This document shows, piece after piece, positions 42,003 through 49,040 of a stretch of 64,000 nucleotides of DNA. How positions within the stretch are numbered: the stretch's first letter is position 1; every line of letters starts with the position of its first letter. The position numbers and the translations under genes are program-made. Source of the DNA: Rhodocyclales bacterium (GTDB lineage Bacteria; Pseudomonadota; Gammaproteobacteria; Burkholderiales; Rhodocyclaceae); NCBI GenBank assembly GCA_026399475.1, contig JAPLQY010000069.1:1-64000 (forward strand), written 5' to 3'. Below the pieces are notes generated by a model. The model searched no databases. It saw only the letters and a program-made list of their open reading frames with translations, and was not told where the DNA came from.

Positions 42003-42030
42003 AAAAAGCCAGCCCGAAGGCTGGCTTTTT
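42003..42030. terminator. Bidirectional terminator
   Basis: AAAAAGCCAGCC, loop CGAA, GGCTGGCTTTTT: perfect 12-bp stem with A and T runs, serving both the hydrolase gene and the convergent lipoprotein gene. Confidence 0.92.
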
Positions 42031-42053
42031 CTTGCCCGAAGGCGGGTGAAGAT

Positions 42054-42368
42054 TTACTTCTTCGCGGCAGCAGCGGCAGCAGCCGGGGCAGCAGCAGCGG
42101 CGGCAGCCGGGGCAGCAGCAGCGGCGGCAGCCGGGGCAGCAGCAGCGGCAGCAGCCGGAGCAGCAGCAGCGGCGGCAGCCGGAGCAGCAGCAGCGGCAGC
42201 GGCCGGAGCAGCAGCAGCGGCGGCAGCAGTATCAGCGGGCTTCGGGGCTTCAGCAGCGGGCTTCGGCGCTTCGACCTTGGGGGCTTCGGCGGGTTTCGGG
42301 GCTTCGGTCTTGCCGCAAGCGGAAACAGCCAGGGCGAGGAGGGCGGCTACGAGGAGAGATTGCTTCAT
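42054..42368 (-). CDS. Small Ala/Pro-repeat lipoprotein
   Basis: 104 residues from MKQSLLVAALLALAVSAC, preceded by AAAGGAAATCAC. The lipobox AVSAC predicts an N-terminally lipidated Cys after about residue 18. The mature part has KPAEAPK-type repeats and then about six AAAAAAAP units ending in KK. The composition suggests an extended periplasmic or cell-wall spanning stalk. The ORF can be extended 72 codons upstream, but that region is noncoding. No enzymatic domain. Confidence 0.8.
   Translation of the reverse strand: MKQSLLVAALLALAVSACGKTEAPKPAEAPKVEAPKPAAEAPKPADTAAAAAAAPAAAAAAAPAAAAAAAPAAAAAAAPAAAAAAAPAAAAAAAPAAAAAAAKK
42063..42225 (-). repeat. 24-bp tandem repeat coding for A7P units
   Basis: GCAGCAGC/GGCGGCAGCCGG-type 24-bp units repeated about 6-7 times with few differences inside the lipoprotein gene. 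Likely to vary in copy number by slippage. Confidence 0.85.
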
Positions 42369-42511
42369 GTGATTTCCTTTATCGATAGAGGAGAAACTTG
42401 GATGTAATACCAGCAAGGCAATGCCGGGTGCGACCCGACAATCAGCAAGTATAGCAAGACTTGGTGTCCTCGCGCAATGCGGATAGCGGCAAAGCGCGAA
42501 ATTTTCCGCTC

Positions 42512-42994
42512 TCAAAGCCCGGTGGTATTGAGCCTCAGGCAGGGCTGGGACAATTCCCATAGTTCCTCGAAGCGCTGCTGCCAAGGATGTATATAGGCCC
42601 GGTCGTCGACAATGATCGCGCTGCGCGGTTGGTCGACATGGAAACGACGCACACCGTGGCAGCCGTCAGCCAGCAGGTGGGTATCCGCGAGGTGGCGCAA
42701 ATTGTCCGGACTTTGCCGTGCTTCGATCAGGTGTGAAAAGCGTGCAATCAACTCGAGCAGGCGCGGCGCCTCATGTTCAAGATGCCCCGGGTCGTGAAGC
42801 ACTATACGGACTTTGCGCAGGGCGTCGCCCTGGAGAAAGCCGGTCAGCAGGTCGAGGCGTGCTTTCTTGTCCAGTTGCATGGCGGCGAGGTCGTGATCGA
42901 AAATCAGCAACTCGTGCTGCGCCCGGGCCAGGATCGTGTCGCAGGCCTGCCGATACTCGGCCTCGCTGGTAAGCAGCGTGTAGGCAGGACTCAT
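42512..42994 (-). CDS. Conserved hypothetical protein (PLD-like, DUF7931 type)
   Basis: 160 residues: YTLLTSEAEYRQACDTILARAQHELLIFDHDL start, then VRIVLHD, and a C-terminal part with FHVDQPRSAIIVDDRAYIH. The pattern resembles the half-domain of phospholipase D-like folds lacking the HKD catalytic motif. Function unknown. Divergent from rlmD across a palindromic promoter region. Confidence 0.8.
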   Translation of the reverse strand: MSPAYTLLTSEAEYRQACDTILARAQHELLIFDHDLAAMQLDKKARLDLLTGFLQGDALRKVRIVLHDPGHLEHEAPRLLELIARFSHLIEARQSPDNLRHLADTHLLADGCHGVRRFHVDQPRSAIIVDDRAYIHPWQQRFEELWELSQPCLRLNTTGL

Positions 42995-43025
42995 GCTTGC
43001 TGGTGGGTGATGCGACCGATCATGA

Positions 43026-43041
43026 GCCGATTATAATCGGC
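43026..43041. promoter_or_regulatory. Palindromic -10 region between rlmD and DUF7931 gene
   Basis: GCCGATTATAATCGGC is a perfect 16-bp palindrome containing TATAAT (43032-43037) on the plus strand and its overlapping mirror on the minus strand, between two divergent genes. It may be a shared bidirectional promoter or a repressor site. Confidence 0.45.
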
Positions 43042-43072
43042 CCCTTTTGCCGAACGGGTTCCGACACTCTCC

Positions 43073-44371
43073 ATGCCGCTTGCACATATCGAATCCCTGG
43101 ATCACGAAGGACGCGGCGTTGCGCATGTCGATGGCAAGGCGATTTTCATCGAGGGTTCCCTGCCGGGCGAAGTGGTCGAATACGCCAGCTATCGCCGGAA
43201 GCCGAGTTACGAAAAGGCGCATGTTCTGCGCGTGCTGCGCGCGTCGAGTCAACGCGTCGCACCGCCCTGTCCGCATTTCGGCACCTGCGGCGGTTGCTCG
43301 ATGCAGCATCTCAATCTTGCCGGCCAGACCGCAGCCAAGCAGCGGGTGTTGGAGGATGCCCTGTGGCACATCGCCCGGCTCAAGCCGGAACAACTTTTCC
43401 CGCCCATCGCCGGCACCGGATGGGGCTATCGGCTGCGCGCCCGCCTTTCGGTGCGCCATGTAGCGAGCAAGGGCGGTGCGCTGGTCGGTTTCCGCGAAAA
43501 GCACAGCAGCTACGTGGCGGTGATGGATTCCTGCGCCGTGCTGCCAGCCCATGTTTCCGCGCTGATACCCTTGCTCGGGACGCTGGTCGACAGCATGTCG
43601 CAGCCTGATCGCATGCCGCAGATCGAAGTCGCGGTGGGCGGATCGCGAACAGTGCTGTTGTTGCGCCATCTGGAAGCGCTGACGCCCGATGATCTGGATC
43701 GTCTGCGGCAATTTGCCGATAGGCATGGAATCATCTGGTATTTGCAGTCCAAGGGCCCGGAAACCGTCACCCTGTTCCATCCGGCCGATGCCCGTCTGCC
43801 GAGTTATGAGTTGCCGGATTTCGGTCTTGAGCTATTGTTTCATCCGACGGAATTTACCCAGGTCAATCATGGCGTAAATGGCATGCTGGTGCGCCGCGCC
43901 ATGGCCCTGTTGAAGCCGCGCGCCGGCGAGCGGGTTGCCGACCTGTTTTGTGGCCTGGGCAATTTCACGCTGCCGATTGCGCGGATGGGAGCGCACGTCC
44001 TCGGCGTCGAGGGCAGCGCCGGGCTGGTCAAGCGCGCCGAGGAAAATGCTGCCCGCAACGGACTCGCGGCTCAATGTGAATTCGCGGTTGCCAATCTGTT
44101 CGAGACGACCGAAGAAAGCTTTGCTGCCTTCGGGGTGCTCGACAAATTGCTGATCGACCCGCCGCGCGAAGGGGCGATTGCACTGGTCAAGGCGCTGCCG
44201 GTCGAAGGCGGTCCGCGCTGCATCGTTTACGTTTCATGCAGCCCGGCAACGCTGGCGCGCGATGCGGCAGTGCTGGTGCATGAGAAGGGCTACCGCTTGT
44301 GCGGGGCGGGCATTGCCAACATGTTCCCGCATACGTCGCATCTCGAGTCGATCGCCCTGTTCGAGAAATAA
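43073..44371 (+). CDS. rlmD: 23S rRNA (uracil-1939-C5)-methyltransferase
   Basis: 432 residues: N-terminal TRAM domain, 4Fe-4S cluster cysteines in [18 protein letters not shown] site in [24 protein letters not shown], and the catalytic Cys in [13 protein letters not shown]-terminus [13 protein letters not shown] is typical of RumA. Ends in a shared terminator. Confidence 0.95.
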   Translation: MPLAHIESLDHEGRGVAHVDGKAIFIEGSLPGEVVEYASYRRKPSYEKAHVLRVLRASSQRVAPPCPHFGTCGGCSMQHLNLAGQTAAKQRVLEDALWHIARLKPEQLFPPIAGTGWGYRLRARLSVRHVASKGGALVGFREKHSSYVAVMDSCAVLPAHVSALIPLLGTLVDSMSQPDRMPQIEVAVGGSRTVLLLRHLEALTPDDLDRLRQFADRHGIIWYLQSKGPETVTLFHPADARLPSYELPDFGLELLFHPTEFTQVNHGVNGMLVRRAMALLKPRAGERVADLFCGLGNFTLPIARMGAHVLGVEGSAGLVKRAEENAARNGLAAQCEFAVANLFETTEESFAAFGVLDKLLIDPPREGAIALVKALPVEGGPRCIVYVSCSPATLARDAAVLVHEKGYRLCGAGIANMFPHTSHLESIALFEK

Positions 44372-44388
44372 GCGATCGCTGAAACGAG

Positions 44389-44422
44389 AAACGGCGACCA
44401 TGGACAATGCGGTCGCCGTTTT
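44389..44422. terminator. Terminator between rlmD and BI-1 gene
   Basis: AAACGGCGACC and GGTCGCCGTTTT form the stem around an 11-base loop. Convergent genes on both sides. Confidence 0.85.
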
Positions 44423-44467
44423 CCATTCGGTCGCCGTGCCGCCGGCGCCGACTCTTGCGCCAGCTTG

Positions 44468-45160
44468 TTAGTCGCGGTCGCCGGTAAACATCATCAGCAG
44501 ATTCAGCAGGCTGACGAAGACGTTATAGATGTCCAGATACACGGCCAGAGTAGCGGAGATGTAGTTGTCCTCGCCGCCTTGCACGATGCGGTTGATGTCG
44601 TAGAGGATGTAGGCCGAGAACAGCACGACGGCGATTGCCGAAATCGCCAGCGCCAGTGCAGGGATCTGGAAAAAGATGTTGGCGACCATCGCTACCAGCA
44701 GCAGGATCACGCCGGCAAAGAGGAATTTGCCGAGATTGGAGAAATCCCGCTTGGTAGTGGAGGCGACTCCTGCCAGGGAGACGAAGATCGCGCCGGTGCC
44801 GCCGGCTGCCATCGCGATCAAGGTGCCGCCGTTGGAAAACCCGAGCGCCGCCTGCAGGATGCGCGACAGCATCAAGCCCATGAAGAAGGTGAAGCCGAGC
44901 AGCAGGGCCACGCCCATGCCGCTGTCCTTGGTGCGCTCGATGCCCCACATGAATCCCCAGGCCACGCCGAGGAACAGCATGAAGGCGACAAACGGACTGC
45001 CGGCGAGAATGGAAAACTTCAACTGCACGCCGAGCAGGGCGCCGGCAATCGTGGGTGCCATCGACAGCGCGAGCAAGGCATAGGTGTTGCGCAGAACGCG
45101 ATTCTGCCGCAGGGCAATGTCCTGGGTGGCAGCTTGCGGGTAGGTGTGGACGTTTTCCAT
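44468..45160 (-). CDS. Bax inhibitor-1/YccA family membrane protein
   Basis: 230 residues with seven hydrophobic segments (VLRNTYALLALSMAPTIAG, FVAFMLFLGVAWGFMWG, VALLLGFTFFMGLMLS, etc.) and the family ending DIYNVFVSLLNLLMMFTGDRD. Family members modulate FtsH proteolysis or act as Ca2+ leak channels. Single gene between terminators. Confidence 0.93.
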   Translation of the reverse strand: MENVHTYPQAATQDIALRQNRVLRNTYALLALSMAPTIAGALLGVQLKFSILAGSPFVAFMLFLGVAWGFMWGIERTKDSGMGVALLLGFTFFMGLMLSRILQAALGFSNGGTLIAMAAGGTGAIFVSLAGVASTTKRDFSNLGKFLFAGVILLLVAMVANIFFQIPALALAISAIAVVLFSAYILYDINRIVQGGEDNYISATLAVYLDIYNVFVSLLNLLMMFTGDRD

Positions 45161-45369
45161 GGTAGTGCGAACCCTCCTGTGGTATGACTCCAGCAGCTTC
45201 GACAGCCATCGGCCCGCAGAGTTCCTTGCGGTCGCAGGCTGCCACTGCGCGGCAGATTATAGCCGCGAAGTTTTGGCGACAGGTATGTGCACTTTGGTAG
45301 CCTGCCCGCGCGGCCTGTGGCCTGGAATCCGGTTGCGTCGGTGCTGGAGGGAGTCTAAGCTGGCCGCAA

Positions 45370-45804
45370 ATGAAGGACGGAGGTGCCGTGGCTTCACTCG
45401 ATCGCATTCGGACAGATGGCTTTCGGCGCTGGTATGAGCGGCAGCTGATCGAATGCCATGCCTGGCTGGTCAGCTGGTTTCTCGGCCTCATAGTCCTTGT
45501 CAGCGGGATTGAAGTGGCCGGAGCGGGCGCCGCATCGCGCATGTCGGGGGCGCTATTGGTGCTGGGGGGGCTGGCCGTCACGCTGTACAGCTGGAAGCGC
45601 TATCGCTTGTTGCTTGAGATAGCGGAGCGCCTTGGCGAGCAGGCTACATGTCCGGGTTGCAAAGCCTATGGCAAGTTCAAGGTACAGTCCTCCGGGCCGG
45701 CGCCGTTGCCGGATGGTGGCGACCCTGCGCTGGAAAATCATGGAGGTGGTGTCTGGCTGCGCGCCCAATGCCGCAAGTGCGGCGACGAGTGGCTGCTCAA
45801 ATAG
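45370..45804 (+). CDS. Membrane protein with C-terminal zinc ribbon
   Basis: 144 residues: two TM helices (LVSWFLGLIVLVSGIEV, MSGALLVLGGLAVTLYSW) then CPGCKAYGKFKV ... CRKCGDEWLL, a clear two-knuckle zinc ribbon. Start may be ATG 45370 or GTG 45388. The gap from 45161 holds nothing recognisable. It ends 17 bp before the left tRNA-Ser fragment. Function unknown. Confidence 0.75.
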   Translation: MKDGGAVASLDRIRTDGFRRWYERQLIECHAWLVSWFLGLIVLVSGIEVAGAGAASRMSGALLVLGGLAVTLYSWKRYRLLLEIAERLGEQATCPGCKAYGKFKVQSSGPAPLPDGGDPALENHGGGVWLRAQCRKCGDEWLLK

Positions 45805-45821
45805 CCATTGCCGTCTTCAAC

Positions 45822-45879
45822 TGGCGGATGGGGTGAGATTCGAACTCACGGAAGGCTTGCACCTTCGCCGGTTTTCAAG
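45822..45879 (-). tRNA. 3' half of disrupted tRNA-Ser(UGA)
   Basis: On the minus strand, CTTGAAA followed by ACCGG, a long variable arm, T arm (GTGAG TTCGAAT CTCAC), acceptor CCCATCC and GCCA. The 5' half is missing here. It pairs exactly with the fragment at 48183-48221 (acceptor GGATGGG), 2.3 kb away. Not a functional gene alone. Confidence 0.9.
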
Positions 45880-45920
45880 TTCGAAGCATTTTATAGAAAA
45901 AACAAGGCGATTGATGCGGC

Positions 45921-45998
45921 CTGTCTCCGCGCCGTGTATTCCTTGATAGGCTTCTGTTGCAGGTGTATCCATGGCTCTGTTTAGTGATGCGGAGACAG
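45921..45998. repeat. Inverted repeat near the left end of the insertion
   Basis: CTGTCTCCGC (45921-45930) and GCGGAGACAG (45989-45998) are perfect inverse copies, 58 bp apart; ATGGCTC/GAGCCAT (45971-45977/46014-46020) is a second pair. Possible recombinase arm sites. Confidence 0.5.
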
Positions 45999-46031
45999 TT
46001 TTCCGACGGTCAATGAGCCATCAGTGATGGA

Positions 46032-47222
46032 TCATGCAACCGCCTTGGATAAGCGTTTGCGTAGCCAATCGGGGAATGATTGCCATGGCATGGCGACATG
46101 ACCATTCGGCAATGCCCGCTCAGTTTCCGTTCGGCAAACAAGGATCCCTTGCTTGCTTGCCTCGTCGCCAGCAACTGCAAGAAATCGATTGATCGGTTCA
46201 ACATGGCCTGCGCCGGGAGTCGCGGTCAACTTGATTTCTACCGGTTGTAACTTGCCATCGATCACGATGAGCAAATCCACTTCGAGCCCGTCGTGGGATC
46301 GCCAGAAATACAAGTCAGGTTTCCGCCCCAGCGACATGAAGGCCTTCACTGCTTCAGTGACGACCCAGCCTTCCAAAAGTGGTCCACCCATAGGGCCAGC
46401 GAGTGCTGAGCCCGCATCTGGCTGACGTGTAAGCAAGTTGACGAGTGCCGCATCGTAGAAATAGAACTTCGGCGTTTTCACCACTCGTTTGCCATAGTTG
46501 CGAAACCATGGTGGCAGGAAATGCGCAACATAGGAGGCCTCGAGTACGCCACCCCAGGACTTCACCGTTGGCTGCGTGATACCGAGTTCGCGCGACAGGT
46601 CAGCAGGATGAAATTCCTGGCTATGGCGAGCCGCTGCCAAATTGAGAAATTGATTGAATACCCTCAGGTCCGGGATATTGCGAATTTGCCGGACGTCACG
46701 CTCGATGTAGGTAGAAACGTAGCTTCGCAACCAGATGTCGCGCCGATCCGGATGCATCGCCGGAATGGGATAGCCTCCATTCCACAAAACATCTTCCAAG
46801 TCAGGTCGCGCGAATTCTGCTTGTGAGAATGGCGGTAGCTCCAAAATAGCGACCCGGCCAGCGAGTGATTCGCTGACATCACGCATCAGTCCGAATTGTT
46901 GCGATCCGGTCAGTAGCCATCGACCGCACAGGCCTGGCTCATTGTCGATACGCATCTTCAGATGTGACAGTAGGGCCGGTACGTATTGGATCTCATCGAG
47001 AATCACCGGACGATCGGTGAATCGGCCAAGAAAGCCTGCGGGGTCAACAGCAGCAAAGTCGCGTTCGAGAGGATCGTCAAAGCTGATGTAGTCAACCTGC
47101 TCTCCGGCCTCATGCCGGAGAAAGGTCGTTTTTCCGGACTGCCGAGGACCCGTCAATAGGATCGCGGGAAACCCTGTAAGAGCTTGACGTAATGCAGACG
47201 AAAGTTGGCGCTGTTGGTACAT
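46032..47222 (-). CDS. AAA_14/DUF4143 ATPase
   Basis: 396 residues: Walker A in LLTGPRQSGKTTFLR, Walker B in RPVILDEIQYVP, sensor LLTGSQQFGLM, arginine-rich lid, helix-turn-helix-like stretch (LSRELGITQPTVKSW) and the C-terminal nuclease-like DUF4143 domain (DLYFWRSHDGLEVDLLI ... PVEIKLT), which has the D-E-K spacing of PD-(D/E)XK folds. Common on mobile DNA; role not established. It is the only intact protein gene in the insertion. Confidence 0.92.
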   Translation of the reverse strand: MYQQRQLSSALRQALTGFPAILLTGPRQSGKTTFLRHEAGEQVDYISFDDPLERDFAAVDPAGFLGRFTDRPVILDEIQYVPALLSHLKMRIDNEPGLCGRWLLTGSQQFGLMRDVSESLAGRVAILELPPFSQAEFARPDLEDVLWNGGYPIPAMHPDRRDIWLRSYVSTYIERDVRQIRNIPDLRVFNQFLNLAAARHSQEFHPADLSRELGITQPTVKSWGGVLEASYVAHFLPPWFRNYGKRVVKTPKFYFYDAALVNLLTRQPDAGSALAGPMGGPLLEGWVVTEAVKAFMSLGRKPDLYFWRSHDGLEVDLLIVIDGKLQPVEIKLTATPGAGHVEPINRFLAVAGDEASKQGILVCRTETERALPNGHVAMPWQSFPDWLRKRLSKAVA

Positions 47223-47305
47223 GTGACAATAGTAAAAACTGATTTTAGTTTTGTCAATTCAATATTTGGTATCCAGCCACTTCACGCCATTCTCGGAAAC
47301 GAAGG

Positions 47306-47581
47306 TTATTGAGAGCCATAGGCAAATTTCTCTTCAGCATGTATGACAAAAGGGCAGATAAACGTGTCGTTTACCAATACCTTTGCTTCGTCGGCCATCC
47401 TCTTTTTCTTGTATGAGTCGGACGTCTGAGCCTTAAAATGATCAAATAGCTTTTTGTAGCCGGCTATGCCGACCTCTTCTGTATGCTTGGTGTCTAGCGG
47501 AAGCAGCTGAATGTTGTACTGGCGGAACTTGGCCAGGACTGCGCTCCTAGAAAAATCTGCTGTGGCAGGATGCCTCCACTC
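47306..47581 (-). pseudogene. Remnant of an unidentified gene
   Basis: An open frame of 91 codons on the minus strand, beginning right after an in-frame stop and lacking any start codon. The product (EWRHPATADFSRSAVLAKF ... YKKLFDHFKAQTSD ... KVLVNDTFICPFV, ends YGSQ) reads like real protein. Probably the 3' part of a gene truncated at its 5' end. Family not recognised. The rest of 47223-47703 shows no further gene. Confidence 0.5.
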
Positions 47582-47703
47582 TCAATTTGGTCAGTGGACA
47601 ATGCCATAGTATCCCATCCAGATTATCGCAAAGTGGGCGCTGGATCCGAAGTCGCTATTGCAGGCGCCCAGATACTGGCCTCAAACGTAGCCATCGCCTT
47701 TTC

Positions 47704-48013
47704 TGGCGGAAGGTGTGAGATTCGAACTCACGGATGCCTTACGACATCGCCGGTTTTCCTTACCTCTATGGCTTTCGCCACCAGGCCATAACGCTGCCTG
47801 TTTGAAAGTCTGGACTTTGTCTTCACCCTAGCTTTTCAGCCTTAGGTGGGAGCCGTCAAGTCTCTACACGTTCCTGACCTAGACCAGGCTTCGCTCGGCG
47901 TTACCTCGGAAACCCAGGGGCTTCGCCGAATTTGACTCCTTACATCTGGTGCGTTTCCACATCAGCGCTCGATTTAACAAGACCGGTGCATTCAACCGCT
48001 CTGCCAACCTTCC
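47704..48013 (-). tRNA. tRNA-Ser(UGA) interrupted by a group I intron
   Basis: Exon 1 (48013-47979, 35 nt) ends at U33-U34 of the anticodon loop; exon 2 (47758-47704, 55 nt) begins with G35. Joined, they give a complete 90-nt tRNA: acceptor GGAAGGT/ACCTTCC, D arm GCAGAGCGGTTGAATGC, anticodon stem CCGGT/ACCGG with loop CTTGAAA (UGA), variable arm GATGTC/GGCATC, T arm GTGAG/CTCAC, CCA encoded. The D arm and anticodon arm match the broken host tRNA-Ser, but acceptor and variable arm differ, so it is not a simple copy. Confidence 0.92.
47759..47978 (-). ncRNA. Group I (IC3-like) self-splicing intron in tRNA-Ser
   Basis: 220 nt, no ORF. The exon before it ends in U and the intron ends in G, as group I splicing requires. 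Internal guide GAG (47970-47968) pairs with exon CUU, with U-G at the splice site. P2 is a hairpin with a GAAA loop (47965-47946). Core blocks strongly resemble those I recall from the Azoarcus tRNA-Ile intron: GTCAAATTCGGCGAA (47936-47922), AACGCCGAGC (47902-47893), GTAGAGACTTGACGGC (47867-47852), CCCACCTAAGGC, and ACAAAGTCCAG (47820-47810), then a P9-like GGTGGCGAAAGCCAT. Confidence 0.93.
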
Positions 48014-48022
48014 GTTTCACAA

Positions 48023-48028
48023 ATTATA
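48023..48028 (-). promoter_or_regulatory. -10 box of the intron-bearing tRNA-Ser
   Basis: TATAAT on the minus strand, 9 bp upstream of the tRNA start. The -35 region is poor. It suggests the tRNA has its own promoter within the insertion. Confidence 0.5.
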
Positions 48029-48100
48029 CAGACCGACCATCAACCAAAATTCATGTCGGTTGCATTCAACCATGCCCCAAAAACTGGAAACTCTCCCGAG

Positions 48101-48136
48101 TTGCGGAGATGATCCTCGCAGATTGCGGAGAAGATC
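48101..48136 (+). repeat. Direct repeat near the right end of the insertion
   Basis: TTGCGGAGATGATC (48101) and TTGCGGAGAAGATC (48123) lie two DNA turns apart (22 bp). They share GCGGAGA with the left-end inverted repeat, so the insertion has the same motif near both ends. Confidence 0.55.
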
Positions 48137-48182
48137 GCGAAATTACCTTATTTTTCAACATCATCGGAAGGCATGCACAGGC

Positions 48183-48221
48183 TTTCAAGACCGGTGCATT
48201 CAACCGCTCTGCCACCCATCC
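48183..48221 (-). tRNA. 5' half of disrupted tRNA-Ser(UGA)
   Basis: GGATGGG acceptor strand, D arm and anticodon stem 5' strand CCGGT, then CTTGAAA, after which the sequence changes to GCCTGTGC instead of ACCGG. Completed only by the 3' half at 45822-45879. Confidence 0.9.
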
Positions 48222-48269
48222 GTCGGGCTGCGGATTCTAGCAGCCTGTCGCCTGCTGTTTCCGTCTCGT

Positions 48270-49040
48270 TTAATTGAATTTCGAGAAATCCGGCTTGCGT
48301 TTCTCGAAGAAGGCAGCGAAGGCTTCCCTGGCCTCGGGAGACACCAGGCGCTGCCTGAATACCTCAGCCTCGAATTTCATGGTTTCGCTGATCAGGCCCT
48401 GTTGCGCGCGCTTCATCAACTGCTTGGTGAGGCGCAGCGATGCGGCGGGCTGTGTGGTCAACTTGCGGCAGCGTTCGAATGCGTGATCCAGCACATGTCC
48501 GTCGGGCAGCACTGCGTTGACGATGCCGGCGTCAAGTGCTGTTTGTGCCGAGAAGGGCTCGCCCAGCATCAGCATCTCCGCCGCCCGCGCGTGACCGGCG
48601 CACAACGGCAACAGCAGGCTCGATGCCGCCTCCGGCGTCAGGCCGAGGTTGGCGAAGGGCAGGACGAAGCGCGCCGCGCTGCCGGCATAGACCAGGTCGC
48701 AGTGCAGCAGCATGGTGGTGCCGACGCCGACCGCGACGCCTTCCACGGCGGCGACGAAGGGCTTCTGCAGATTGGCGAAGCCGTTGATGAAATGGAATAC
48801 CGGCGCGCTTTCATCCATCGGCGGCGTTTCGAGAAAATCGGCCAGATCGTTTCCCGCCGTGAAGTTGCCGCCTGCGCCAGAAATCAGGATGACGCGTACC
48901 GCCGGGTCGGCCTCGGCGCTGGTGAGAGCATCGGCCAGCATCCGGTACATCCCGGCGGTGAGCGCATTCTTCTTCTCCGGGCGCGCCATTTCAATGTGGA
49001 ACACGCCCTCGGCGAGGCCGGTGCGGACTGCTTCGCTCAT
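48270..49040 (-). CDS. Enoyl-CoA hydratase/isomerase family protein
   Basis: 256 residues, crotonase fold: ARPEKKNALT, oxyanion-hole segments GAGGNFTAGNDLADF and GVAVGVGTTMLLHCDLVYA, and PFANLGLTPEAASSLLLP. The second catalytic Glu position of classical hydratases carries other residues, so it may be an isomerase-type member. Overlaps the GST-like gene by 4 bases; likely one operon for fatty-acid or aromatic degradation with the acyl-CoA ligase. Confidence 0.92.
   Translation of the reverse strand: MSEAVRTGLAEGVFHIEMARPEKKNALTAGMYRMLADALTSAEADPAVRVILISGAGGNFTAGNDLADFLETPPMDESAPVFHFINGFANLQKPFVAAVEGVAVGVGTTMLLHCDLVYAGSAARFVLPFANLGLTPEAASSLLLPLCAGHARAAEMLMLGEPFSAQTALDAGIVNAVLPDGHVLDHAFERCRKLTTQPAASLRLTKQLMKRAQQGLISETMKFEAEVFRQRLVSPEAREAFAAFFEKRKPDFSKFN

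Larger units (their letters stand above)
45873..48189. mobile_element. 2.3-kb insertion in the anticodon loop of tRNA-Ser(UGA)
   Basis: Both ends carry the 7-bp anticodon loop CTTGAAA (minus strand; 45873-45879 and 48183-48189). Removing one copy and the 2,303 bp between rebuilds a perfect tRNA-Ser(UGA): CCGGT-CTTGAAA-ACCGG. A 7-bp core at an anticodon loop is a usual crossover site for tyrosine recombinases. The joined ends (GCTTCGAACTTGAAAGC) form a rough dyad, as recombinase core sites do. No integrase is inside, so it is degenerate or was mobilised in trans. Contents: a DUF4143 ATPase, a gene remnant and an intron-bearing tRNA-Ser. Confidence 0.8.

Noticed and set aside
42063-42225. Regular repeats suggesting a CRISPR array
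   Set aside because: Units are contiguous, in frame and code for A7P; there are no spacers and no cas genes.
42046-42407. Plus-strand poly-Ala and Ser/Gly-rich ORFs
   Set aside because: They are other frames of the 24-bp repeat in the lipoprotein gene, which alone has a signal peptide and ribosome site.
48056-48071. Third tRNA-Ser fragment (D-arm-like GGTTGAATGCAACC)
   Set aside because: Only about 15 bases are similar and they form a simple self-complementary hairpin, so it may be chance; noted only as a possible end structure.
45880-48182. A second, very long intron in the split host tRNA-Ser
   Set aside because: The junction sequences lack a group I or group II core near either half, and a complete tRNA and an ATPase gene lie inside; an insertion fits better.
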